Assembly: GCA_019925095.2 (NCBI GenBank) | Contig: CM034390.1 | Coordinates: 37,501 to 101,500, forward strand | Source of the DNA: Dendrolimus kikuchii | Taxonomy: Eukaryota; Arthropoda; Insecta; Lepidoptera; Lasiocampidae | Reading direction: 5' to 3' | Length of the DNA: 64,000 bases | Part shown: in pieces, positions 9,196 through 18,644 of the stretch | How the letters are laid out: the number at the start of each line of letters is the position of its first letter | Numbering within the stretch: position 1 is the first letter of the stretch | Position numbers and translations under genes: made by a program | Notes under the pieces: model-generated | Databases searched by the model: none | Seen by the model: only the letters and a program-made list of their open reading frames with translations | What the model was told of the DNA's origin: nothing

Positions 9196-12100
9196 CTAGG
9201 GGGGGAGGAGGTGAGCGTACCTGCGCAGTCGGCGGCCTGTGCGCCGCCGGCGGACAGGGTCCGCTAGCGCATCCTCCTCCCTCTCCCTTTCGGCGACCTC
9301 CTTCTGGAGCATTACCGCTTCACAGAAGGAGGCCACTGCCGCCCAGTTGTCCTCACTCCGCAGCATGGCCGTAACCATGCTTTGGAGTGAGTCAATACGC
9401 CCCGCCACGCTCTCCATAACGTGACGCTGAGGTCCCCATGCGGCGCACTCTACCAGCGTGTGTACTGCTGTATCAAGAGGTGCGCCGCAGTGCTTGCACT
9501 CCGGGTTTGGCTCCCGCCCCGCAACACGATGCAGATACTTACCGAAGCAGCCATGCCCGGTAAGTATCTGCACCATCCTGTACGTCAGGGTCCCCCTATT
9601 TCGGGAGACCCAACGCGACAGGTGGGGGCGGATTGCCTCCACCGTCGCGGATCCAGCTACTGGGGACCTCAGGTCCTCCTCCCACTTCAGGGTCAGGGCC
9701 GCGGTCGCTTCGACCCTGACTCTCCTGATTTCAGCCAGGCACGGCCTCAGGCCTCTCTCCCGGGCATCCTGCCGGTATTGGTACACCCTGGCGAGCGTCT
9801 CCGCCTGGAGCGCCCAGGGCGGATCGCCCGCCAGAAGCGTAGCAGCCGTCCAGGACACCGTACGGTATCCCCGAATGGCCCTCACCGCAAGGACGCGCTG
9901 ACAGCACCTCAGCAGCGTCCTATTCTTGCGGTGGAGGGCTTGACTCCACACGGGGGCACCGTACAGTGCCATGCTCCGCAGAATGCCCGAATACAGCCTC
10001 CTACAAGCCGCGCCTGGCCCTCCCACGTTTGGCAGGAGTCTGGCCAGGGCAGCGGCGGTCCTCAACAACTTCGGGGCCATCTGGGTAAAGTGGGCCCCGA
10101 AGTTCCACTTACCATCCAACGTAAGGCCCAGATAGCGCATCTGGGCCTTGACCGCCACTGCCACTCCCTGGACATCGACGTGCGTGTCCCGGGGTGGTCT
10201 CCTACGACGCCCGTGGAACATCAGGGCCTCAGATTTCTCAGCCGAGACTCTGAGGCCCAAACGCTGAACCCTACTGACGACCAACGCCACTGCGGCGTTG
10301 GCCAGCTCCACGGACTCTTCGTACCAACCACCCCGGGCCGTGATGAGGGTATCATCTGCGTAACAGATGACCCCCATCCCGGGCAGGACTGGCTCTCGGA
10401 GGAGCCAGTCGTATCCGATGTTCCACAGGATCGGACCCAGAACCGATCCCTGTGGAACACCGCACGCAACACGCCGACGCCCAGCAATCTGGCCAGAGCC
10501 GCCCTCCCAGAGGACGAATCTGTCCCGGAGGTATGCCTCCAACAGCCTCATCAGGTACCGAGGCACTCCCTGAAACCGGAGTGCCTCGATAATGGTCTCA
10601 AAGGGGAGGCTGTTGAAGGCATTTTGGATATCCAAAGATACCACCAGGACAGACTCCTCGATCTCCTCTGCCTCTCTCGTGAGGCACTTCAACGCACTCA
10701 GGGCGTCCAGTGTGGAACGCCCTGCGCGGAACCCGAACTGTGCCTCAGAGAGGCCAGGCCCTACGTCATTTAGGTGCCTGACGAGGCGACTCGCCAAAAT
10801 CTTTTCAAAGACTTTGGCCACCTCGTCAAGCAGCACGATGGGCCTGTAGGCAGAGGGATCTCCTGGGGGGCGACCTTCCTTGGGGAGCAGGCACAGCCGG
10901 CCCTCTTTCCATGGCTTCGGGAACTCACCTGTTCTGATGCAGGCATCATACAGTCCCCGAAGCTGGCCGCCTAGATGTTTGGCGGCCAGGAAGAGGGCCC
11001 GGCCTGGGACCCCATCAGGTCCCGGTGCCGTCCGACGGCCCCGGAGACGGTCCAGGGCCGTCTCGAGCTCCTCCTCTGAGACGGGGGGAGGTTCCGTCTC
11101 AGAGGCTACGATTCCTGGAGGAGGATCCATGACGGGAGGAGTATGGACTCCCGGGTCTGGGAAGAGACCACTGATGACCCTATCGAGGACCCCGTCCGGA
11201 AGGGACTCCGTTATCGGGGCGGCAAAGGCGCGTAGCTTCTTGCGCGCCGCCCGATACGGACGTCCCCAGGGGTCCCTATCGAGTGATTCCAGTAGCTCTT
11301 CCCTAGCCCGGGCCTTCGACTGGCTGATTGCCAGCTGAAGGGCTTTCTTAGCAGCCCGATACTCCTCCGCCAACCTAAGCTCCTCCTCCAGCTCCGGAGG
11401 AAGCCGACGCCTGCAGCGCTTAAGAGATCGGTGCACCCTTTGAGCTGCCTCTCGCAGGGCACCGATCTCTGCAGTCCACCAGTGGACGCCTGGCCGCTGC
11501 CAGCGTCGGCGCGACCGTGGCATGGAGGCATCGCAGACTCTTCCCAGGGTACTGCGCATGCGCTCCGCCAATTCCTCCGGAGAACCATCCACCGGATTGG
11601 TCCAGCCCTCAACGACCGCCGTCTCGGTAGCCAGCTCGGGATCGAGCCGGCTGACGGCCCAACGCGGGAATCGCCCGTGGCTGCGTGGGGGGTCTGTCGT
11701 CCTGGGAGGAGGGGAGACCTCGAACCTGATGTACAGGTGGTCCGAGAGTGTCTCCACCTCCTCCTCAACCATCCAATTTACCACCCTACGTGCGATCGCA
11801 TGGGTTGCGAACGACAAATCCACAATGGATCCTCCCTGCGATCGCACGCAGGTGTGGACCGACCCTCTGTTGAGGATCGACAGACCACTTTGGAGAGCCC
11901 ACGCTTCCACGAGCCTACCCCGCGCGTCGGTGGCGGTGTTCCCCCAGGAACGGGATTTTGCGTTGAAGTCGCCGAGGACAAACGTTGCCCTCGGCGACTG
12001 TCTCGCCACGGCGGCCCTGACGGAATCCAAGAACGTCTCGAACTCCGCCAGGGATCGGTTTGGGGAGAAGTACACCCCGATGATGATGTACTCTCCCCAA

Positions 12101-12348
12101 CCTGCCACCGCGTAACCCCGTCCCCTCTCGATGGAAATGAGAGGGGGGCTAGTGCCTGATCTAGCAACCACCGCCACCAGGCCGTCGAGATCCCCTACCC
12201 AGTTCTCCTGGGAGGGGATGTGGTATGGCTCCGAAACCACCGCTGGACCAATCCTCCACTCCGCCAGGGACTGCAGGAATAAGTCCTGAGCCCCGGCGGA
12301 GTGATTCCCGTTCGCCTGCAGGAATCTCACATGCTGCTGTACAGGCAT
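9196..12348 (-). CDS. ORF2: APE endonuclease-reverse transcriptase of element B (1050 aa)
   Basis: This is the polymerase protein of an R1-clade non-LTR retrotransposon. It nicks the target, then primes reverse transcription from the nick. The N-terminal endonuclease carries the family residues N (QANGNHS), E (SEPY), GDFNA near 125, IVDLSF near 175 and SDH near 201. The central RT has FGFRAGRST, SLDIQNAFNS, GVPQGSVLGP and the catalytic YADD. Near the C-terminus is CKHCGAPLDTAVHTLVEC, a C-X2-C-X8-H-X4-C zinc finger typical of this clade. The frame is intact. Its ATG shares the A of the ORF1 stop (TGATG), implying translation by termination-reinitiation. The endonuclease is presumed specific for TTAGG repeats because of the insertion site. 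Confidence 0.92.
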   Translation of the reverse strand: MPVQQHVRFLQANGNHSAGAQDLFLQSLAEWRIGPAVVSEPYHIPSQENWVGDLDGLVAVVARSGTSPPLISIERGRGYAVAGWGEYIIIGVYFSPNRSLAEFETFLDSVRAAVARQSPRATFVLGDFNAKSRSWGNTATDARGRLVEAWALQSGLSILNRGSVHTCVRSQGGSIVDLSFATHAIARRVVNWMVEEEVETLSDHLYIRFEVSPPPRTTDPPRSHGRFPRWAVSRLDPELATETAVVEGWTNPVDGSPEELAERMRSTLGRVCDASMPRSRRRWQRPGVHWWTAEIGALREAAQRVHRSLKRCRRRLPPELEEELRLAEEYRAAKKALQLAISQSKARAREELLESLDRDPWGRPYRAARKKLRAFAAPITESLPDGVLDRVISGLFPDPGVHTPPVMDPPPGIVASETEPPPVSEEELETALDRLRGRRTAPGPDGVPGRALFLAAKHLGGQLRGLYDACIRTGEFPKPWKEGRLCLLPKEGRPPGDPSAYRPIVLLDEVAKVFEKILASRLVRHLNDVGPGLSEAQFGFRAGRSTLDALSALKCLTREAEEIEESVLVVSLDIQNAFNSLPFETIIEALRFQGVPRYLMRLLEAYLRDRFVLWEGGSGQIAGRRRVACGVPQGSVLGPILWNIGYDWLLREPVLPGMGVICYADDTLITARGGWYEESVELANAAVALVVSRVQRLGLRVSAEKSEALMFHGRRRRPPRDTHVDVQGVAVAVKAQMRYLGLTLDGKWNFGAHFTQMAPKLLRTAAALARLLPNVGGPGAACRRLYSGILRSMALYGAPVWSQALHRKNRTLLRCCQRVLAVRAIRGYRTVSWTAATLLAGDPPWALQAETLARVYQYRQDARERGLRPCLAEIRRVRVEATAALTLKWEEDLRSPVAGSATVEAIRPHLSRWVSRNRGTLTYRMVQILTGHGCFGKYLHRVAGREPNPECKHCGAPLDTAVHTLVECAAWGPQRHVMESVAGRIDSLQSMVTAMLRSEDNWAAVASFCEAVMLQKEVAEREREEDALADPVRRRRTGRRLRRYAHLLPP

Positions 12349-14613
12349 CAGTCAGACATGTGAGATTCCCCGGCACCTACTCCAACCGACCCTCCTGACC
12401 GAAAGGCCGGGGGAACAAATTTGGGGCGCACCGTTCCAGGCCGGCAGTGCCTGGACATGGTGACGTGGTCTGCCCGACGTCCCGATTCGGCGCACACCAC
12501 GCAGTGCGCCTTCTCCGACCTGCAGTTAATCAGCAAGTGGCCAGGTTTGCCACAGCGATAACAGAGGTCGGATTTGTCCCCCCGGCCGTCTGGGCACATC
12601 GTGGACGAGTGCCCGGCGGCAAGACACCTATAGCACCTGACTTGGCGCTTCTCATAGGCTTCCACGGTGACCGACGTGAAGCCTATGAGAAGGTAGCCAA
12701 CCTCAGCCAGGCGCTTAGCCACCGGGATCGGGCACCTCACCCACGACGAGCCCAGACCCCCTGATCCCACACCTATCCCCGCGGCCCTGATTTGGGATCG
12801 GGGACACTCCCCGATCCGGGCCACCTCCTCCACGATCATCTCCGGCGTGACCGAGTCGTCCAGACCCGTAAGACGGATTTCGGCCCTCTTGACGGGCCTG
12901 GAAACCTCGGCCACTCCGGTCAAGGCTCCCTGGAGGAGCCCGGCCACCCGGTCCGCCAACGCCGCACTCTCGGCGCCGGGCGGAAACTCCAACATCCTGG
13001 AGTCGTTGAAGGCCCGGATGACGCGGAGCCCCCGCTTTAATCCCAGGGCGACGACGTCAACGACGCCCCTGGCCATTTTGAAGACGTCGAAAAACGTCGT
13101 CCCCCTTTTAACGGCCTCCGGTAGCAGGCTGACCCTTACTACCGGAGCCTTTTCCTCCACGAGCGTCCCGGGGTTGATCCTCCCCGGGGGGCCACGGCGG
13201 CGTTCCTGCCGGGGTTGTTGCCGGGAATCCCGGCGCTCCTCCCTACGAACCTCCCGGCGGGAGGTGCGTGTTTCGCCGGCTTGGGGTTGGGCGGACTGGA
13301 GGGGGGCCGAAGGATTCGGTCCCCTGCCCACTCCCTTCCCCTTGCCCTTCCCTTTGCGGCCCCCAGCCACCACGGTCCACTCATTGTCCGTGGGGGGGGC
13401 GCTGCTCTCCGTAGGGGCGGAGAAACCCTTGATTTGGGACCTCGGAGCCCTCAGGGAGGGGTACTCCTTGGTCCCAAGACCCGAGGGGCCTGCAGACCCC
13501 ACCTTTTTGGGCGGCGGGCGAGGCTGCCCGGCCTTCGGAGGTGGGGGGGGAGGCATCTCCACCCTCTTCTCAACCACCATCGCCTCCGTGGGGACGGGGG
13601 CGGCGACAACATCCGAGGGGGGGTTGGAACCCCCTTTTTTCCTTTTGTCGCCCGCTAGCGGCGGACGGACGGTCCTGGGCGGAGGAAGACGGTCCTCGAA
13701 CACCGCCAGGCGGGCGTCAATCAACGTCCCCACGGAGACGATGATGGCCCTCTGTAGAGCCTCCATGTCGAAGTGGGGGGGGGGTACATCCGCAGGGGCA
13801 GCGGCCTGCTTGGCCGCTGTCCTCATATCACAGAACTCCCTGCGGTGGGCCTTCAGCTCCGACCGCAGGGAGTCTATCTCCCTTTTTAACCGGAGGTTTT
13901 CTACCGATAACCTCCGGTTTTCCGCGTCGAGGGACCTCGCCGACAGAGTGTCGACGACGTCCGCGAGTGTCCCTGCCGCAAGCTTGAGCTTGCGGATGTA
14001 GCCCCCCTTCAAATTCCCCGACGTCTGGGCAACCCTAAAAATGGCCGCCACGTGGCCTTTGGCCAGCGTGAGCAGTTCCTCCGCTCCCATTCTGCCCATG
14101 TCCAGATCCCTGGGGTCGGCCTCCCCCAGAAGTTCCACCACATCGGGGGAGTCATCCGACTTCCCCTTGCGGTATGACTCCCCCTTGGACCCCTTGGACC
14201 CCTTGGAGCCCTTGGAGCCCTTTTGACCCCCTGTCCGAGGACGAGGAGGCCCTAACAATCTCCGCATTTGTTTGGAGTTGTTGCTGGACCTCCTTTAGCA
14301 TGGCCTCCGTACGGGCCATGATGTCCTCGGAGGTTCCCCCTCGCGAGCCGAACTTAAGAACGGCCCCGCGTCCACCACTTCTAGGTCCGCTGCGGCCCTT
14401 GTAGACCCGCCGAGCGGCTGCGACCACCTTTTTGGCTGACACATCCGTGTCAGCCCCTGTATCCCCCTCCTCATGCCTTCTTCGGGACGACTCATCAGAG
14501 TCGGGTTCCGAACCCCCCCGCGAGCGAGCGCTAAGCCTCCTGCGGGTGGAGATCTTCCCCGCGATAGCCCCAGAGACCGTCCCGGAAATGGCGCTGAGAT
14601 CAGGATCCGCCAT
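12348..14613 (-). pseudogene. ORF1 (gag) of element B, one frameshift
   Basis: The start MADPDLSAI at 14613 aligns with the start of C's ORF1. The N-terminal part is open down to about 14220. There a 13-base insertion relative to C (about 14221-14233, next to the tandem Gly-Ser-Lys codons) shifts the frame, and the rest (to 12348) continues in another frame. The remainder keeps the coiled coil (ENLRLKREIDSLRSELKA), the IRLTGLDDSV block and the three knuckles (CYRCLAAGHSSTMC, CYRCGKPGHLLINC, CVVCAESG). It would need a restored frame or trans-supplied ORF1 to function. The insertion could also be a sequencing or assembly error next to a simple repeat. Confidence 0.85.
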
Positions 14614-15135
14614 TATCACGGGCCCCCCACAAGGGGGGGGGGCACCCCCTGAGTCCAAGAAGCAAGCCGGGTCAACGTACCAGATAGCAACAGTCCAAGA
14701 AACAAGCCAAAAGTCAAAAGATTAGAAGAAACAAAATCCGAGTGAAGCCAGGTCAAAATACTAGTATAGAATCCAGAAGTCCTTAAATCAAGCCAAGTTG
14801 TTGTTAAAGAGATCCAGAAACCACATAGAGAACCACAAAGAATACCACCGAAAAAACTCCCTAAAGGTAAGTCCTTAAAAGGTAAGTCGAATTACTCCAC
14901 CACGTTCCGTGTCCGTGCAATGAATCTTCAACTCCTGGCACGGTTGTCCGGGCCCGGGCTTCCCCGGGTAAGTTATATCAACTCATGGACACGGAAAACG
15001 CCACGAATTGACTCCCTACGTCACTCCGGTTAAGGTAGTGCCGTTGACTCCCAGTGCGCATCGTGGCACGGCTTTCCGTCGAATGAATGTTTTGCACACC
15101 CATCCAAGTACTGACCGCACCAAGCGACGCTTAAC
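14614..15135 (-). promoter_or_regulatory. 5' UTR of element B
   Basis: The part nearest ORF1 (14614 to about 14852) aligns with C's 5' UTR (20867 to about 21118). Beyond that the two diverge completely. C has ~57 more bases before telomeric repeats. B has ~280 bases with inverted GTTCCGTGTCC/GGACACGG segments and ends in a 5S-rRNA-like sequence. The B-specific part may be a replaced promoter module or a separate small element fused to B. Confidence 0.55.
15094..15135 (-). promoter_or_regulatory. 5S-rRNA-like internal control region at the 5' end of B
   Basis: On the minus strand the sequence opens with GTTAAGC, then 12 bases, then GGTCAGTACTTGGATGGGTG. In eukaryotic 5S rRNA genes the box A segment (GTTAAGC) and box C segment (AGTACTTGGATGGGTG) of the TFIIIA/TFIIIC promoter sit in this order with the same 12-base spacing. 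The first ~45 bases of 5S and the 3' end are absent. It is in the sense orientation of element B. Recognition is from memory of the 5S consensus. Confidence 0.65.
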
Positions 15136-15143
15136 ATTTTTTT

Positions 15144-15488
15144 GTTAACGCAGGGGGAATGTCTTTTCTTGCGACATTTCCTCGGGCCCGGGGGGGGGTG
15201 ACCGAGGGGTATGTGGGACTCCCAGCGGCCGGAATCTCAGCGCATAGCTACGATAGTCGTAGCAGTCGCGAGATTCCGTCCGCCGGACTACCCACTAAAC
15301 CTACCTGCGCCCCTATTCCCTAGCGCTTTTATGGGGCGTCACAGGATACAGCCCGTAGGTACACAACTGTGACGCCCCGACGCGTGGCTTAACCCCAGGA
15401 TGGCCCTCGGGGAAGGCCATCCTCTTCACCAATAGGGGGGGAAGTCCCGCGGGTGCCCCCGGACCCGCGGGCCCCTATGATGGAATCC
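15144..15488 (-). promoter_or_regulatory. 3' UTR of copy C with conserved stem-loops
   Basis: GGGGCGTCACAG (15333-15344) pairs with CTGTGACGCCCC (15367-15378). A 14-bp stem joins 15225-15238 with 15270-15283 and encloses a GCTACGA/TCGTAGC hairpin (15247-15263). In the apical hairpin C has a longer stem and different loop than B, while pairing is retained. TACCCACTAAA lies at 15289-15299. Confidence 0.65.
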
Positions 15489-18400
15489 CTAGGGGGGGAG
15501 GAGACGGGCGTAGCGACCCCTGCGCCGGCCTATACGCCGCCGGCGAATCGGGTCTGCCGCCGCATCTTCCTCCCTCTCCCTTTCGGCGGCCTCCTTCTGG
15601 AGCATTACCGCTTCACAGAAGGAGGCCACTGCCGCCCAACAGTCCTCGCTCCGCAGCATGGCGTCTACCATGCCTTGGAGCGAGTCGACTGGCCCAACCA
15701 CGTTGGTCATCGAGTGACGCTGAGGTCCCCAGGCGGCGCACTCCACTAGCGTATGGACCGCCGTGTCCAAGGGTGCGCCGCACTGCTTGCAGTCCGGTGA
15801 AGACTCCCGTCCCGCAACACGATGCAGATACTTACCGAAGCAGCCGTGCCCGGTAAGTATCTGCACCATCCTGAACGTTAGGGTCCCTCTATTTCGAGAG
15901 ACCCAACGAGACAGGTGGGGGCGGACCGCCTCCACCGTCTCGACTCCAGCCACTGGGGACCTCAGGTCCTCTTCCCACTTGAGCAGCAGGGTCGCGGTCG
16001 CCTCGACCCTGACTTGCTTCACTTCTGCCAGGCACGGCCTCAGGCCTCTCCCCCGGGCATCCTGACGGTACTGGTACACCCTGGCGAGCGTCTCCGCTTG
16101 GAGCTCCCAAGGCGGATCGCCCGCCAGGAGCGTAGCCGCCGTCCAGGACACCGTACGGTATCCCCGAATGGCCCTCACCGCAAGGACGCGCTGACATTGC
16201 CGCAGCAGCGTCCTGTTCTTGCGGTGAAGGGCTTGACTCCACACGGGGGCACCGTACAGTGCCATGCTCCGCAGAATGCCCGAATAAAGCCTCCTAGTGG
16301 CCGCGCCTGGCCCTCCCACGTTCGGCAGGAGTCTGGCCAGGGCAGCGGCGGTCCTAATCAACTTCGGGGCCATCTGAGTGAAGTGGGCCCCGAAGTTCCA
16401 CTTCCCGTCCAACGTGAGGCCCAGATACTTTATCTGGGCCTTGACCGCCACTGCCACTCCCCGGACGACGACGTGCGTGTCCCGGGGCGGTGGCCTACGA
16501 CGCCCGTGGAACATCAGGGCCTCCGACTTTTCTGCGGAGACCCTGAGGCCAAGATGTTCTACCCTGCCAACGACCAGTGAAACAGCGTCGTTGGCTAGCT
16601 CCACGGACTCCTCGTAGGTACCGCCCCGGGCCGTGATGAGGGTGTCATCTGCATAGCAGATCACCCCCATCCCGGGCAGGACTGGCTCTCTGAGGAGCCA
16701 GTCGTATCCGATGTTCCACAGGACCGGACCCAGAACCGATCCCTGTGGAACACCGCACGCGACACGTCGACGTCCGGCGATCTGACCAAAGCCGCCCCCC
16801 TCCCAGAGGACGAACCTGTCCCGGAGGTATGCCTCCAACAGCCTCATGAGGTACCGAGGCACTCCCTGGTACCGGAGTGCCTCGATGATGGTCTCAAACG
16901 GGAGACTGTTGAAGGCATTCGCGATGTCAAGCGATACCACCAGGACAGACTCCTCGATCCCCTCTGCCTCTCTCGTGAGGCACTTCAACGCACTCAGGGC
17001 GTCCAGCGTGGAACGCCCTGCGCGGAACCCGAACTGTGCCTCAGAGAGGCCAGGCCCTTCGTCATTGAGGTGCCTGACGAGGCGACTCGCCAAAATCCTT
17101 TCAAAGACTTTGGCCACCTCGTCAAGCAACACGATGGGCCTGTAGGCAGAGGGATCTCCCGGGGGGCGGCCCTCCTTAGGGAGCAGGCACAGCCGGCCCT
17201 CTTTCCATGGCTTCGGGAACTCGCCCGACCTGATGCAGGCGTCGTACAGTCCCCGAAGCTGGCCGCCGAGGTGTTTGGCGGCCAGGAAGAGGGCCCGGCC
17301 TGGGACCCCATCGGGTCCCGGTGCCTTCCGACGGCCCCGTAGACGGTCCAGGGCCGTCTCGAGCTCCTCCTCTGAGACGGGGGGAGGTTCCGTCTCAGAG
17401 GCTACAATCCCTGGAGGAGGATCCATGACAGGAGGAGTATGGACTCCCGGGTCTGGGAAGAGACCGCTGATAACCCTTTCAAGGACCCCATCCGGCAGGG
17501 ACTCCGTAATCGGGGCGACAAAGGCACGCAGCTTCTTGCGTGCCACCCGATACGGACGTCCCCAGGGGTCCCTGTCCAGCGACGCCAGTAATTCTTCCCG
17601 AGCCCGGGCCTTCGACTGGCTTATTGCCAGTTGAAGGGCTTTCTTAGCAGCCCGATACTCCTCCGCCAACCTAAGCTCCTCCTCCAACTCCGGAGGAAGC
17701 CGACGCCTGCAGCGCTTCAGAGATCGGTGTATCCTTTGAGCTGCCTCTCGCAGGGCACCGATCTCCGAAGTCCACCAGTAGACGCCTGGCCGCTGCACGC
17801 GTCGACGCGACCGTGGCATGGAGGCATCGCAGACCCTTCCCAGGGATCTGCGCATGCGCTCCGCCAGTTCCTCCGGAGTTCCACCATCCACCGGATTGGT
17901 CCAGCCCTCGACGACCGCCGTCTCCTCAGCCAGCCCGCGATCGAGCTGGCTGACGGCCCAGCGCGGGAATTGCCCGAGGCTGCGTGGGGGGTCTGTCATC
18001 CTGGGAGGAGGGGAGACCTCAAACCTGATGTACAGGTGGTCCGAGAGGGTCTCCACCTCCTCCACAACCTTCCAATTTACCACCCTACGTGCGATCGCAT
18101 GAGTTGCGAACGACAGGTCCACGATGGATCCTCCCTGCGATCGCACGCAGGTGTGGACCGAACCACGGTTGAGAATTGACAGACCACTTTGCAATGCCCA
18201 CGCATCCACGAGCCTACCCCGCGCATCGGTGGCGGTGTTCCCCCAGGAACGGGATTTGGCGTTGAAGTCGCCGAGGACGAACGTTGCCCTCGGCGACTGT
18301 CTCGCCACGGCGGCCCTGACGGAGTCCAAGAACGTCTCGAACTCCGCCAAGGATCGGTTTGGGGAGAAGTACACACCAATGATGGTGTGCTCTCCCCAAC

Positions 18401-18644
18401 CTGCCACCGCGTAACCCCGTCCCTTCTCGATGGAAATGAGAGGGGGGCTAGTGCCTGAACTAGCGACCACCGCCACCAGGCCGTCGAGGTCCCCTACCCA
18501 GTTATCCTGGGCGGGGATGTAGTACGGCTCCGATACCACAGCTGGACCAATCCTCCACTCCGCCAGGGTCTGCAGGAACAAGTCCTGAGCCCCGGCGGAG
18601 TGATTCACGTTCACTTGGAGGAACCTCGCATGCTGTACAGGCAT
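15489..18644 (-). CDS. ORF2: APE endonuclease-reverse transcriptase of element C (1051 aa)
   Basis: The protein has the same domain plan as ORF2 of B and is highly similar to it along its length. Endonuclease: N14, E39, GDFNA 125-129, IVDLSF 174-179 and SDH 201-203. RT: FGFRAGRST 538-546, SLDIANAFN 571-579, GVPQGSVLGP 631-640 and YADD 664-667. C-terminal zinc finger: Cys952, Cys955, His964 and Cys969 (C-X2-C-X8-H-X4-C). All key residues are present. The start codon overlaps the ORF1 stop as TAATG, the same pentamer reported to drive translational coupling in Bombyx SART1. It probably inserts in TTAGG repeats, judging from position. Confidence 0.93.
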   Translation of the reverse strand: MPVQHARFLQVNVNHSAGAQDLFLQTLAEWRIGPAVVSEPYYIPAQDNWVGDLDGLVAVVASSGTSPPLISIEKGRGYAVAGWGEHTIIGVYFSPNRSLAEFETFLDSVRAAVARQSPRATFVLGDFNAKSRSWGNTATDARGRLVDAWALQSGLSILNRGSVHTCVRSQGGSIVDLSFATHAIARRVVNWKVVEEVETLSDHLYIRFEVSPPPRMTDPPRSLGQFPRWAVSQLDRGLAEETAVVEGWTNPVDGGTPEELAERMRRSLGRVCDASMPRSRRRVQRPGVYWWTSEIGALREAAQRIHRSLKRCRRRLPPELEEELRLAEEYRAAKKALQLAISQSKARAREELLASLDRDPWGRPYRVARKKLRAFVAPITESLPDGVLERVISGLFPDPGVHTPPVMDPPPGIVASETEPPPVSEEELETALDRLRGRRKAPGPDGVPGRALFLAAKHLGGQLRGLYDACIRSGEFPKPWKEGRLCLLPKEGRPPGDPSAYRPIVLLDEVAKVFERILASRLVRHLNDEGPGLSEAQFGFRAGRSTLDALSALKCLTREAEGIEESVLVVSLDIANAFNSLPFETIIEALRYQGVPRYLMRLLEAYLRDRFVLWEGGGFGQIAGRRRVACGVPQGSVLGPVLWNIGYDWLLREPVLPGMGVICYADDTLITARGGTYEESVELANDAVSLVVGRVEHLGLRVSAEKSEALMFHGRRRPPPRDTHVVVRGVAVAVKAQIKYLGLTLDGKWNFGAHFTQMAPKLIRTAAALARLLPNVGGPGAATRRLYSGILRSMALYGAPVWSQALHRKNRTLLRQCQRVLAVRAIRGYRTVSWTAATLLAGDPPWELQAETLARVYQYRQDARGRGLRPCLAEVKQVRVEATATLLLKWEEDLRSPVAGVETVEAVRPHLSRWVSRNRGTLTFRMVQILTGHGCFGKYLHRVAGRESSPDCKQCGAPLDTAVHTLVECAAWGPQRHSMTNVVGPVDSLQGMVDAMLRSEDCWAAVASFCEAVMLQKEAAEREREEDAAADPIRRRRIGRRRGRYARLLPP

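Larger units (their letters stand above)
8821..15135 (-). mobile_element. SART/TRAS-like telomeric LINE, copy B
   Basis: This 6.3-kb two-ORF R1-clade element reads right to left: 5' UTR (14614-15135), ORF1 (14613-12348, one frameshift), ORF2 (12348-9196, intact), 3' UTR (9195-8850) and a 29-base poly(A) that joins GGTTAGG. The element runs in the same direction as the TTAGG strand. Its ORFs overlap by one base. Its 5' side touches the 3' end of C without telomeric repeats. The overlap and orientation resemble Bombyx SART1 more than TRAS1, but family assignment needs an RT phylogeny. Confidence 0.9.

Noticed and set aside
9421..10773. 450-codon plus-strand frame opposite ORF2 of B
   Set aside because: It is antisense to an intact reverse transcriptase with all motifs; openness follows from high GC.
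12847..14001. 384-codon plus-strand frame opposite ORF1 of B, and the similar one at 18972-20021 opposite C
   Set aside because: Both mirror the gag coding strand and contain no recognisable domain.
15094..15135. Functional 5S rRNA gene
   Set aside because: Only the internal control region is present; the first ~45 bases and the 3' end of 5S are absent.
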